Positions 16,347 to 24,922 of a stretch of 31,964 bases of DNA are shown piece after piece. The DNA is taken from NCBI GenBank assembly GCA_002490465.1, contig DKUB01000084.1, forward strand, positions 1-31,964, read 5' to 3'. Under the pieces are notes generated by a model. The model was not told where the DNA came from and made no database searches. It saw only the letters and a program-made list of their open reading frames with translations. Both the position numbers and the translations under genes were made by a program. How positions within the stretch are numbered: the stretch's first letter is position 1; each line of letters opens with the position of its first letter. The DNA is from Lachnoclostridium sp. UBA7215. Lineage in GTDB: Bacteria; Bacillota; Clostridia; Lachnospirales; Lachnospiraceae.

Positions 16347-18425
16347 TTAATAATTGATTTTTCTCATATCCCATGTTGTCTTACAAATCACTTTATCAAA
16401 TACTGTCAGCATGGCCGGCAGAATTAAAATAACAACAATTGTACTAATCACTGCTCCTCTTGATAGTAAAGTACAAATCGCTTTAATCATGTCTATATTA
16501 GAAGAAACGGTAACTCCAAAGGTCGCTGCAAACAGACACAAACCGCTGATGATAATTGATTTAATGGATGTGCTGTGCGCAATTGAAATTGCCTCCTTCT
16601 TTGACATATGATTTACAACGCGTTCTTTGTGGTAGCGGCTTGTCATCAAAATGGCATAATCCACAGTTGCACCGAGCTGGATCGTCCCAATAACAATACT
16701 TGCCACAAATGGCAGGGATTCGCCCGTATAATACGGAACCGACATATTCAAAAAGATAGCAAATTCTATTACGGTTACAAGAATCACCGGTATCGAAATC
16801 GATTTGAACGTAAGCAATATGATAAGGAAAATTGCGGCAATGGAAATATAATTTACACTTGCCAGATCAATATCTGTTACATCCTGCAGATCCTTCATCA
16901 GCGGTGCCTCTCCAATTACCATGGACTCCTTACTGTATTTTTTTACAATATCATTAATCCTGGCAATCTGGTTATTTACCTCCGGTGTCGCTGATTTGTA
17001 ATCCGAACAGACAAACTGCAGCTCATAATTGTCACTCTGCAGCATTTCCCGGTAAGTCTCCGGAACCATATCAATAGGGAAATTAGCACCAACAAATGTA
17101 TCCATGCCAAGTACCCATTTAATACCGTCTACATCATCAATTTCCTGCTGCATATTATTTTTATCCTTGACCGACATCCCCTGTTTCACAAGAAGCACAT
17201 GCATATTGTTCATGTTAAAGGTATCGTTCATTTTTTCATTGGCAACGGCTGAATCCAAATCCTGTGGAAGACCGCTGTCTATATTATAGTAGATTTCATA
17301 ATTGCTGTTGCCGTATATGGATGGTCCAAGCAGAACAAGAAATAACGCAATTGCCACGGGCCACAATTTCACAATCCGTTTCGATACTCCATCCAGGTTC
17401 GGAATCAGGTTTTTATGTGAAGTCTTTTCAATTGCCTTATCCAGACAGAGAATCATGGCCGGAAGGAAGGTAAGGCAGACAATCACTCCAATCACAACTC
17501 CCTTTGCCATGACAAGCCCCAGGTCCATACCAAGCTTAAATGTCATGAAACACAAAGCAGCAAATCCGGCTATCGTTGTAATGGAACTGCTTGTAACGGA
17601 TTTGAATGTATTGGAAATGGCATGTGCCATTGCCCTGTTCTTATCTCCCTCAAACCGCTCTTTGTTTGCCTCATAGCTCTCTAAAAGGAATATCGAATAA
17701 TCCATAGTCACTCCGAGCTGTAAAATAGCGGTCAGCGCCTGTGTGATATAAGAAATTTCACCAAAAATAATGTTGCTTCCCAAATTATAAATAATTGCTG
17801 TGCCAATTCCTGTCAGGAATATAAGCGGTGTAACAAGAGAGTCCATGGTAAGCAGCAATACCAGAAGGGAAAGAATAGCAGCTACTGCAATATAAATCGG
17901 CATTTCTGCTAGTGCCAGATTCTTTATATCCGTTACAACACCTGACATGCCGCTGATAAATGCCTGGTTGCCTGTAATTTCACGCATCTCTGTAACTGCT
18001 TCCATCGTAGAATCGGCGGATGTCGTATCATCAAAGAGGGCAATCATCATTGTGGCATCACCGCTGAAAAGGTTATCCCTCAGCTTACTCGGAATCATCT
18101 CAACAGGAAGGCTGATGTCAGCCATATCGTCATACCAGATAACTTTCTCTACGTGCTCTACCTGCTCAAGCTTTGTTTCCAGTTCGGCAACGTCCTTATT
18201 TTCCATCCCCTCTACAATAACCATGGAGAACGCTCCCATTCCAAATTCATCAACCATGACGTCCTGCCCGTTTACTGTCTCCAGGCTTTTCGGCAGGTAG
18301 CTGAGTACATCATAATTTATCCTTGTGCTGACATAGCCGATTGCTGCCGGAATTAACAACAGGACTGCCAGGACAATGATAAATATCTTGTGTTTGGCAA
18401 CACATTTGCCAAAACGAATTACCAT
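16347..18425 (-). CDS. MMPL/RND-superfamily membrane transporter
   Basis: A 692-aa membrane protein with the duplicated RND layout: one helix, an extracellular domain and five helices, repeated once. Each half carries the G-x-x-x-D-Y motif in its fourth helix region, QLGVTMDYS (Asp near 242) and QLGATVDYA (Asp near 589). These acidic residues are expected to carry protons. MMPL-type proteins export lipids, siderophores or toxic hydrophobic compounds. I chose ATG 18425 because GGGAGG lies 8 nt upstream and a promoter with a 17-nt spacer lies at 18503-18531. It leads the operon with the secreted repeat protein and tetR, which suggests inducible export controlled by the substrate. Confidence 0.93.
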   Translation of the reverse strand: MVIRFGKCVAKHKIFIIVLAVLLLIPAAIGYVSTRINYDVLSYLPKSLETVNGQDVMVDEFGMGAFSMVIVEGMENKDVAELETKLEQVEHVEKVIWYDDMADISLPVEMIPSKLRDNLFSGDATMMIALFDDTTSADSTMEAVTEMREITGNQAFISGMSGVVTDIKNLALAEMPIYIAVAAILSLLVLLLTMDSLVTPLIFLTGIGTAIIYNLGSNIIFGEISYITQALTAILQLGVTMDYSIFLLESYEANKERFEGDKNRAMAHAISNTFKSVTSSSITTIAGFAALCFMTFKLGMDLGLVMAKGVVIGVIVCLTFLPAMILCLDKAIEKTSHKNLIPNLDGVSKRIVKLWPVAIALFLVLLGPSIYGNSNYEIYYNIDSGLPQDLDSAVANEKMNDTFNMNNMHVLLVKQGMSVKDKNNMQQEIDDVDGIKWVLGMDTFVGANFPIDMVPETYREMLQSDNYELQFVCSDYKSATPEVNNQIARINDIVKKYSKESMVIGEAPLMKDLQDVTDIDLASVNYISIAAIFLIILLTFKSISIPVILVTVIEFAIFLNMSVPYYTGESLPFVASIVIGTIQLGATVDYAILMTSRYHKERVVNHMSKKEAISIAHSTSIKSIIISGLCLFAATFGVTVSSNIDMIKAICTLLSRGAVISTIVVILILPAMLTVFDKVICKTTWDMRKINY

Positions 18426-18470
18426 TGTATACGCCTCCCTTTTTTCACTTTTACTATTGTATGCACAAAA

Positions 18471-18500
18471 ATGACCAACGTTCATTTTTTATGCTATAAT
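18471..18500 (+). promoter_or_regulatory. Promoter of the subtilisin-type protease gene
   Basis: On the plus strand an extended -10 box TGCTATAAT (18492-18500) has a perfect TATAAT core. It is preceded by an 18-nt spacer and a weaker -35 box ATGACC (18471-18476). The predicted start is near 18507, giving a leader of about 125 nt before the TTG start codon. It overlaps the divergent MMPL promoter, and its -35 box is covered by one of the two dyads. Confidence 0.65.
18472..18484. promoter_or_regulatory. TetR-type operator copy 1
   Basis: TGACCAACGTTCA is a 13-bp quasi-palindrome with TGA and TCA ends. It matches the second copy at 18518-18530 in 10 of 13 positions. It covers the -35 box of the protease promoter and lies just downstream of the MMPL transcription start. 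Confidence 0.65.
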
Positions 18501-18502
18501 GG

Positions 18503-18531
18503 AGTGTATCACAAAAATGACCATCAGTCAA
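18503..18531 (-). promoter_or_regulatory. Promoter of the MMPL-tetR operon
   Basis: On the minus strand TTGACT (18531-18526) and TACACT (18508-18503) are separated by 17 nt. The predicted start is near 18496, which gives a leader of about 70 nt. The -35 box is embedded in the upstream dyad. Confidence 0.82.
18518..18530. promoter_or_regulatory. TetR-type operator copy 2
   Basis: TGACCATCAGTCA has perfect 4-bp arms (TGAC and GTCA). It overlaps the -35 box of the MMPL promoter and is 46 bp from copy 1. Both copies are preceded by the same CACAAAAA, forming a 14-bp direct repeat, so the repeat unit is larger than the dyad. Confidence 0.68.
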
Positions 18532-18573
18532 CCTTTTTTTATTTTATTTTTTTCAGTATTTTTTTACATGAAA

Positions 18574-18598
18574 CATTTTATTTCAGCCGCATAAAATG
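18574..18598 (+). repeat. Inverted repeat in the protease leader
   Basis: CATTTTAT and ATAAAATG form a perfect 8-bp inverted repeat with a 9-nt loop, about 20 nt before the ribosome site of the protease gene. It could be an mRNA hairpin or a second operator. The sequence alone cannot decide. Confidence 0.5.
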
Positions 18599-18631
18599 AT
18601 TGCGTAATGATAGTAAAAGGAGGCCATACCA

Positions 18632-19552
18632 TTGAATCGTGTCCGAAACATTGTTCACTCTGCCAGCGCACACAGACAAAATATACTGGGCCGCAATGTG
18701 GGAATCGCAATTGTGGATACCGGTCTTTCCCTCCACCCGGATTACCGTTCCCGAATTACCGGATGGTATGATACTGTTTATGGAAAAGAAAACCCCTATG
18801 ATGACAGTGGACACGGAAGCCATGTGGCCGGAATTGCTGCCGGAGACGGCTCCCTATCCCGTGGACGCTTTATGGGAATTGCCCCGGAGGCCTCCCTCAT
18901 CGGCATAAAAGTTCTTGATCAGAAAGGAAACGGATATATCGCACATATCATGCGTGGACTTGATTGGATTTTGCGCTATCAGTACAAGCTGAATATACGC
19001 ATTGTCAATATTTCAATCGGGGCAAATGATTTTGAGACATATCATGAGGACAGTGCCTTTGTCCAAAAAGTCAACACTCTCTGGGACACGGGAATTGTTG
19101 TTGTGGCAGCGGCCGGAAACAGAGGTCCGGAACCCTATACCATCAGTGCACCCGGAAATTCAAGAAAAATTATTACGGTGGGATCCAGTGACTACTTTCA
19201 TGTCACACAGGGACATTCCGGTCCCAAAAAACAGATTGCCCACTCCGGGGCCGGCCCGACTTTGGCCTGCATAAAAAAACCGGACGTCGTTGCGCCCGGT
19301 TCTCGTATTATCAGCTGTTCTTCTTTTCAACGGCCGAGGGATAGCAAGCCATATCAGGAAAAAAGCGGTACATCGATGTCAACTCCTATTGTCAGCGGCG
19401 CCATTGCACTGCTTCTCAGCCGCTATCCCGACATGACACCGCGGGAAGTAAAAATCCGGCTCAAAAATACAAGTACAGACCTTCATATGCCTCATGAGAA
19501 ACAGGGATGGGGACTTCTCAATATACCGGCTCTACTAAAAGCTGAAAACTGA
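18632..19552 (+). CDS. Subtilisin-family (S8) serine protease, predicted cytoplasmic
   Basis: A 306-aa protease with the full catalytic set: Asp29 in AIVDTG, His61 in SGHGSHVAG, the oxyanion Asn163 in AAGNRG, and Ser248 in GTSMSTP. It has no signal peptide and only a very short N-terminal extension, like intracellular subtilisins, which are of similar length. It therefore probably works in the cytoplasm and may be non-classically released or controlled by its short N-terminus. The start is TTG, chosen because AGGAGG lies 9 nt upstream and no in-frame ATG fits. This is the only plus-strand gene in the window. It shares a divergent control region with the MMPL-tetR operon, which suggests joint TetR control. 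It converges on glgP with 8 nt between the stop codons and no terminator visible. Confidence 0.93.
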   Translation: MNRVRNIVHSASAHRQNILGRNVGIAIVDTGLSLHPDYRSRITGWYDTVYGKENPYDDSGHGSHVAGIAAGDGSLSRGRFMGIAPEASLIGIKVLDQKGNGYIAHIMRGLDWILRYQYKLNIRIVNISIGANDFETYHEDSAFVQKVNTLWDTGIVVVAAAGNRGPEPYTISAPGNSRKIITVGSSDYFHVTQGHSGPKKQIAHSGAGPTLACIKKPDVVAPGSRIISCSSFQRPRDSKPYQEKSGTSMSTPIVSGAIALLLSRYPDMTPREVKIRLKNTSTDLHMPHEKQGWGLLNIPALLKAEN

Positions 19553-19560
19553 TAACTTCC

Positions 19561-21810
19561 CTACAAATGCCAGATATCCTCATTGTACTGTGCAATCGTG
19601 CGGTCTGAGGAAAAGAATCCTGCCTTTGCAATGTTTACCAGCATTTTTTTTGCCCATTCCCTCTCATCCTCATAGTCAGCAAAGGCCCTCTCCTTTGTCT
19701 CTACATAATCCGGGAAATCCGGAAAGGTCATAAACCAGTCCTTATTTAACAGCTCTGAATATAACCGGTTTAATTTTGTCTTGCTGCCAATTTCAAGCAT
19801 CTTTTTGCTGACAATGAAATCGACTGCCTCTTTAAGCTCTTCATTTTTTTTATAATAATCTTTAGAGCAGTAATCCCCTCTTGCATAACGTGCAATAACC
19901 GTATCACTGTCCTCACCAAACACATAGATGTTTTTATCCCCAACCAGCTCATGTATTTCTACATTGGCACCGTCCTCTGTGCCAAGCGTCACAGCGCCGT
20001 TCAGCATAAATTTCATATTTCCTGTTCCACTCGCCTCTTTTGACGCAAGGGAAATCTGCTCCGAAATATCACAGGCCGGAATCAGTTTTTCTGCTTTTGT
20101 CACATTGTAATTCTCTACCATGACAACCTGAAGATGTTGACTAACTTCCGGGTCCTCTTTTATCAGCTTCTGCAGGCACAGAATTAAATGAATAATATCT
20201 TTGGCAATCTGATAGGCCGGAGCTGCCTTTGCTCCAAAAATCTGTGTAATTGGCCGTTTCGGAAGCTTTCCGCCCTTAATTTCCAGGTATTTATGGATTA
20301 CATATAATGCATTTAACTGCTGCCTCTTATATTCGTGCAGCCGTTTTACCTGAATATCAAAAATAGAATCCACATTGATATCCACATCCTGGGTGTTCTT
20401 GAGATACGCTGCCAGCCTGCATTTATTCTCACGTTTAATTTCTGCCAGACGGGTCAACGTCTCGTCATCTTCCCGGAAACGAAGGAAATCTGCAAGTTTT
20501 GCTGCATCTTTCTTAAAACCCTGCCCTATCTTCTCTTCCAGAAACTCTGTCAGCGGATGATTGCAGTGGAGAAGCCAGCGCCGGAATGTTATGCCATTCG
20601 TCTTATTATTAAACTTCTCCGGATAAAGCTTATAAAAATCGTGAAGCTCACTGTTTTTCAGGATTTCTGTATGCAGATAAGCAACTCCATTTACACTATG
20701 GCAAAAATGCATATCCATCCGCGCCATATGAATGCGGTCGTCTTTATCAATAATGGCCACTGACTCTTCCTCATGGTCTTTCCGGATTTCTTTGTCCATT
20801 TTCTCAATAATCGGAAGAATTGCCGGAGCAACCTTTTCTATGTAAGAAAGCGGCCACTTTTCCAGTGCCTCAGCGAGAATGGTATGGTTCGTATAGGCAC
20901 AGGTTTCTGTTACTACCTTCAACGCCTCTCCCCAGGCAAGCCCTTTGTCCGTAAGAATCCGTATCAGTTCCGGAATCACCATCGATGGGTGCGTATCATT
21001 AATCTGAATCGCTACATAATCTGCCAAATCGTGCAGATTACATCCTCTCTCAAGTGCTTCCGCCACAATAAGCTGTGCACCACAGCTCACCATAAAATAC
21101 TGCTGATAGACACGGAGAAGTCTTCCCTCCTCATCACTGTCATCCGGATACAAAAACAGCGTCAGATTTTTCTCCACCTGCGTTTTGTCAAACTTAATTC
21201 CTTTCCTGACAAGAGATTCATCAACAGAATCCAAATCAAACAGATGCAGGCGGTTTGTTCCGTTTTCATAACCTGTAACCAATATATCGTACATCGTTGC
21301 CTTTGCTGTAAAATCGCCAAATTCCACCGTGAATTTTCTATCAGATGGAATCAGCCAGCTATCCGGCTCGATCCACGGATTTTTCTTTTCCTTCTGTTTG
21401 CACTTTTTAAATTTCTGGCGGAATAAACCCAGATGATAATTGAGACCGATACCATCCCCGGAAAGCCCCAGTGTGGCAATAGAGTCCAAAAAGCAGGCAG
21501 CCAGACGGCCAAGTCCACCGTTGCCGAGAGACGGCTCCGGTTCCCTCTCCTCCAATTCTGAAAGGCTCTTCCCCGCCTCCTCGAGTTCCCTGGAAATGAC
21601 ATCATATAAGCCCAGATTAATCAAATTATTGCTTAACAATTTCCCGATCAGAAACTCTGCTGAAATATAATACAATTTTTTCTTTTTCGGGATAATATCC
21701 CTCTTTGCCGCCTCGTTCTGAACGAGTTTCAGCAGCGCACGGTACGCCTCATCTACAGAGCAATCCCGCAATGATTTTCCACAGGTTTCCATTACCAGTT
21801 CTTCTAGCAT
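19561..21810 (-). CDS. glgP: Glycogen/starch phosphorylase
   Basis: A 749-aa cytoplasmic GT35 enzyme that releases glucose-1-phosphate from alpha-1,4-glucans using pyridoxal phosphate. The cofactor-binding lysine is in EASGTGNMKFMLNGA (Lys near 600), followed by the phosphate-binding GTEDGANVEI. The substrate-side motifs EPSLGNGGLGRLAACFLDS, NDTHPSM and ALEKWP are present. The length is slightly short, as is usual in Clostridia. I chose ATG 21810 with GGAGG 5 nt upstream. It is 24 nt after the secreted Big_2 protein gene and probably the last gene of the trxA-trxB operon. That is an unusual pairing because no other glycogen gene is in the window. Confidence 0.97.
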   Translation of the reverse strand: MLEELVMETCGKSLRDCSVDEAYRALLKLVQNEAAKRDIIPKKKKLYYISAEFLIGKLLSNNLINLGLYDVISRELEEAGKSLSELEEREPEPSLGNGGLGRLAACFLDSIATLGLSGDGIGLNYHLGLFRQKFKKCKQKEKKNPWIEPDSWLIPSDRKFTVEFGDFTAKATMYDILVTGYENGTNRLHLFDLDSVDESLVRKGIKFDKTQVEKNLTLFLYPDDSDEEGRLLRVYQQYFMVSCGAQLIVAEALERGCNLHDLADYVAIQINDTHPSMVIPELIRILTDKGLAWGEALKVVTETCAYTNHTILAEALEKWPLSYIEKVAPAILPIIEKMDKEIRKDHEEESVAIIDKDDRIHMARMDMHFCHSVNGVAYLHTEILKNSELHDFYKLYPEKFNNKTNGITFRRWLLHCNHPLTEFLEEKIGQGFKKDAAKLADFLRFREDDETLTRLAEIKRENKCRLAAYLKNTQDVDINVDSIFDIQVKRLHEYKRQQLNALYVIHKYLEIKGGKLPKRPITQIFGAKAAPAYQIAKDIIHLILCLQKLIKEDPEVSQHLQVVMVENYNVTKAEKLIPACDISEQISLASKEASGTGNMKFMLNGAVTLGTEDGANVEIHELVGDKNIYVFGEDSDTVIARYARGDYCSKDYYKKNEELKEAVDFIVSKKMLEIGSKTKLNRLYSELLNKDWFMTFPDFPDYVETKERAFADYEDEREWAKKMLVNIAKAGFFSSDRTIAQYNEDIWHL

Positions 21811-21834
21811 CTTTCCCTCCATTTGTATATACGA

Positions 21835-23526
21835 TTATTGTTTTAATTGAAAATCTATCTGACGCCCGCCGGAACTGACAGCCAGATTATAAACGCGGTC
21901 CTCATAATTCTGATAACGCGCCCAAATATCATACGAACCCTCTTCTACAAACAAACTGTATGTTCCATTGGCATCACTTGTTGTTGAGAATTCGGTACCA
22001 TCCGTTACATTGATACATGTAACAGCGGCCCCTGTCACAATTTTTCCTTCCTCATCTGTCACACTTCCAATAATCTTGCGCGGATCCGCTACTTTCACAC
22101 TCGCTGTCACATTGGCAGCACGGGTATTATCTTCCTTATCAATTGCCGTAATAACAACGTCATATTCACCGGCTCCCACAGCTTCCCCCGCCAGGGAACC
22201 ATCCTCATTCATGATTACGCCAATCGGAAGCCCCGTGGCCACAAAAGAATATTTTCCACTACCTCCTTTTGCCACGGCAAAAGGCATTGCCTGTGTGTGA
22301 ATTCCGGTAAGCATAGTAACTGTATCTGCAGCAGCTACAACCATTGTCTCACTTCCTACGCAGAGACGGACCGGCTGCGTCACCTTACTCCCCATCTCAT
22401 CCGTAGCGCTGACCAAAAACTCAAGACCTGTCAGCGTCGCTTCCATTTTCCCACTGATCATAAGGGTATTTCCGACATTGCGGCATTTCAGGGCATCGAC
22501 AAGACCAGCAACATCATAGGCAACATCACCAGTACAGTAACCACTCAAATCTATGGTCTCTTCTATCTCATCCCCCACCTCATAAATCCAGTTCAATGTC
22601 TTTGGCGTACCTGATTTTATGTATAATGCCTGCACTTTTTTTGACTTCGTACCATTTCCCGGAAGAGAGGCAATGCGGACACGCACAAAAGAATCTTCCG
22701 AAACAGAATAGTTCCCTGCCAGTGTTAAATCATATGTTCTGTTATCATAATTCCTTATTTTTTCCACATCAAAAACATGGATATAACTTCCGGCCTCGTA
22801 GCGTTTCCCATCCACTACGAACTGTGAGGCGTCAAGTGCCAGTGCCTTATCCAGCTTTACCCTGACCACCTGGGGAGCTAAGACCTCAACAGACTCAATA
22901 TTAACAGAGTCAAGCGTCAGTACCTTTAATTTGTATTTTGCTGCCACACCGCTTCCCTCTACCGATTTAGCAGTAATAGTCGCACTGCCGGCAGCAACTC
23001 CCTTTATCTTTCCACTGGAAGATACCGTCGCGATTTTTTTATTTGAGCTGGACCACACAACGGATTTAAAACTTCCGCTGGATGGCGTTACCGTTTTTTT
23101 CAGCGTTTTTGTCTCGCCAACATATACATTACCGGAAGCTGCATCAAACTCAATTTTTGTTACTGGCTTTACAACCTTTACCGATATTTTCGCCTTCTTT
23201 TTACTGTTTAACTTAGAGGAAACAGTTATTTTACAGGAACCTGTGCTCACTCCCTTTACATAACCTGCAGCTGTTACCTTAGCTACTTTCGTGTTGGAAG
23301 ATTTATAGGTTACCTTTCGGTTTGCCGCTTTATTCGGTGTAACGGTAACTGTCGTGGTCAGCTTGACCTTTTTTCCTTCCGCTACGTGGACTATTTTCCC
23401 ATAATTACTCTTCACCTGAACTTTTTTTACGTTGACAGCAGCCTCTGCCCGGACCGGACTGATAAACAGCACACCAAAAACCAACAACACAAATAAACTG
23501 TACAGTCCTTTTTTTACATTATGCAT
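21835..23526 (-). CDS. Secreted Ig-like (Big_2) surface protein with carboxypeptidase-regulatory-like C-terminus
   Basis: A 563-aa exported protein. The signal peptide is about residues 1-30, ending near AEAA. Two Big_2-type Ig folds follow at about 35-120 and 122-205, the second with the typical WSSSNKKIATVSSSGKIKGV and AGSATITA pattern. A central region of unclear fold follows. Then comes a putative Ig (He_PIG-like) module with GLPIGVIMNEDGSLAG at about 410-480, and a C-terminal module (about 485-563) with IIGSVTDEEGKIVTGA and the DANGTYSLFVEEGSYDI pattern of carboxypeptidase-regulatory or CNA-B-like sandwiches. There is no LPxTG sorting signal or membrane anchor, so it may be released or bound non-covalently. 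GGAGG stands upstream of the ATG. It is placed between trxB and glgP. The function is unknown; adhesion or cell-wall binding is possible. Confidence 0.87.
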   Translation of the reverse strand: MHNVKKGLYSLFVLLVFGVLFISPVRAEAAVNVKKVQVKSNYGKIVHVAEGKKVKLTTTVTVTPNKAANRKVTYKSSNTKVAKVTAAGYVKGVSTGSCKITVSSKLNSKKKAKISVKVVKPVTKIEFDAASGNVYVGETKTLKKTVTPSSGSFKSVVWSSSNKKIATVSSSGKIKGVAAGSATITAKSVEGSGVAAKYKLKVLTLDSVNIESVEVLAPQVVRVKLDKALALDASQFVVDGKRYEAGSYIHVFDVEKIRNYDNRTYDLTLAGNYSVSEDSFVRVRIASLPGNGTKSKKVQALYIKSGTPKTLNWIYEVGDEIEETIDLSGYCTGDVAYDVAGLVDALKCRNVGNTLMISGKMEATLTGLEFLVSATDEMGSKVTQPVRLCVGSETMVVAAADTVTMLTGIHTQAMPFAVAKGGSGKYSFVATGLPIGVIMNEDGSLAGEAVGAGEYDVVITAIDKEDNTRAANVTASVKVADPRKIIGSVTDEEGKIVTGAAVTCINVTDGTEFSTTSDANGTYSLFVEEGSYDIWARYQNYEDRVYNLAVSSGGRQIDFQLKQ

Positions 23527-23586
23527 AGATATCCTCCATTTCCGCTTATGCTTGCGATCATTGCGATCGCTGTTATCGTATGGAGT

Positions 23587-24516
23587 TCATCCGATAAGCT
23601 CACAAGCTGCCAGCGCCGCCACGGCGCCGTCTGAAGCGGCTGTCGCCAGCTGCCGCACTGTTTTCGTACGGCAGTCCCCTGCTGTAAAAATTCCCGGCGT
23701 AGCAGTTTTACAATCCTCTGCTGCCTGAATATATCCCTTTTCATCCAGTTCAATTAATTGCTCAAAATCACTGTTATCCGGCATCTGGCCAATTGCCACA
23801 AACAGTCCGCTGACAGACAGAACTGTTTGTTCCCCGCTGACCACATCCCGTATGGTTATACCGGAAAGTGCTGTATCACCAGCCAATTCCTCCACTACTG
23901 AATTAAGAACAAAAGTAATATTTTCTTTTTCCCGCAGAGCCTCCAGAAGCTTTTCCTCTCCCCGGAATCCCTCCCGTCTGTGAATCAGGTATACTTTACG
24001 GCAATACCCTGTCAAAAACATGGCATCCTCAAGTGCCGTATTTCCACCGCCCACCACAGCAACATCTTTTCCGCGGTAAAACATCCCATCACAAGTTGCG
24101 CAGTACGAAACCCCTGCGCCGATTAGTTCCTCCTCTCTCCTGACGCCAAGAGGACGGTTCTTTGCTCCCGTCGCCAGTATTACCGTGCGCGCCTCATATT
24201 CCTGGACCGCTCCGTCCGCTTTCGATGCGAGAACCTGCCAATACATGGTATTTTCACTTTCTATATGCTCTATGTGTATCACTCTGCCCGTCCGGTACTC
24301 AGCCCCAAGCGACATTGCCTGCTCGTACAAACCCCTGGCAAACTCAAATCCGGATACTTTTGCTATTCCCGGATAATTTACTATTTCCGGCGAATTTACA
24401 ATCTGCCCGCCGTAATTTTTCTTTTCTAACACAATAACCTTTTTTCCTGCCCGGACTCCGTAAATAGCGGCAGACAGGCCGGCTGTCCCGCCACCGACAA
24501 TAAGAATATCATACAT
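23587..24516 (-). CDS. trxB: Thioredoxin reductase
   Basis: A 309-aa flavoenzyme that reduces thioredoxin with NADPH in the cytoplasm. The FAD-binding GGGTAGLSAAIYG is at residues 8-20. The redox-active CATC has Cys139 and Cys142. The pyridine-nucleotide motif VVGGGNTALEDA lies at about 154-165, and the second FAD motif GIFTAGDCR is near the C-terminus. Length and order are those of the low-molecular-weight class. It is 13 nt after trxA and thus forms a complete thioredoxin system. Family members can also be ferredoxin-dependent, which cannot be excluded from sequence alone, but the adjacent trxA supports the main call. Confidence 0.95.
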   Translation of the reverse strand: MYDILIVGGGTAGLSAAIYGVRAGKKVIVLEKKNYGGQIVNSPEIVNYPGIAKVSGFEFARGLYEQAMSLGAEYRTGRVIHIEHIESENTMYWQVLASKADGAVQEYEARTVILATGAKNRPLGVRREEELIGAGVSYCATCDGMFYRGKDVAVVGGGNTALEDAMFLTGYCRKVYLIHRREGFRGEEKLLEALREKENITFVLNSVVEELAGDTALSGITIRDVVSGEQTVLSVSGLFVAIGQMPDNSDFEQLIELDEKGYIQAAEDCKTATPGIFTAGDCRTKTVRQLATAASDGAVAALAACELIG

Positions 24517-24529
24517 AGGCTCATTCCCC

Positions 24530-24841
24530 TTAAAGCAATGCCAGAATTTCCTCTTTGCTAATTACACCAACGGAGCGGTTTGTCTCTTCTCCGTTTTTTA
24601 TAACCACAAGCATTGGAATTGACATCACGCGAAACTGTGAAACAATATCCTGCATATCCTCCTGATCCACATTGATTTTCGCCACCTTGATATCTGTGCG
24701 CTCATCTGCCACCTCATCGACAACCGGTGAGAGCATCTGGCAGGGACCACACCATCCGGCCCAAAAATCTATTAGAACTGGTTTATCCGACTGCATAACC
24801 TCCTGCTGATAATTATCCTTTGTCAAACTCAGCACTCCCAT
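24530..24841 (-). CDS. trxA: Thioredoxin
   Basis: A 103-aa cytoplasmic disulfide reductase with the active site WCGPC (Cys31 and Cys34) inside DFWAGWCGPC, and the cis-Pro loop SIPML. The C-terminal half is typical, with NVDQE in the central strand. I chose ATG 24841 because GGAGG stands 8 nt upstream. An upstream ATG at 24856 overlaps the ribosome site. It is the first gene of the operon with trxB, driven by a promoter with a perfect -10 box at 24895-24900. Confidence 0.96.
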   Translation of the reverse strand: MGVLSLTKDNYQQEVMQSDKPVLIDFWAGWCGPCQMLSPVVDEVADERTDIKVAKINVDQEDMQDIVSQFRVMSIPMLVVIKNGEETNRSVGVISKEEILALL

Positions 24842-24894
24842 AATTGCAACCTCCATTTCTATTCAATGCTAGTAGTCTATCCATTTCCTTTTTG

Positions 24895-24922
24895 ATTATA
24901 ACAAATCTGATTTATTTTGCAA
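24895..24922 (-). promoter_or_regulatory. Promoter of trxA-trxB
   Basis: On the minus strand a -35 box TTGCAA (24922-24917), a 16-nt spacer and a perfect -10 box TATAAT (24900-24895). The -35 box lies inside the last codons of the preceding 468-aa gene. The predicted start is near 24888. Confidence 0.78.

Noticed and set aside
20773..21426. A 217-codon plus-strand open frame opposite glgP
   Set aside because: It is antisense to a fully supported glycogen phosphorylase, with no ribosome site or family resemblance.
23552..23570. GCGATC inverted repeat between trxB and the Big_2 gene considered as a terminator
   Set aside because: The stem is only 6 bp and there is no T-tract on either strand. 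It may be chance.
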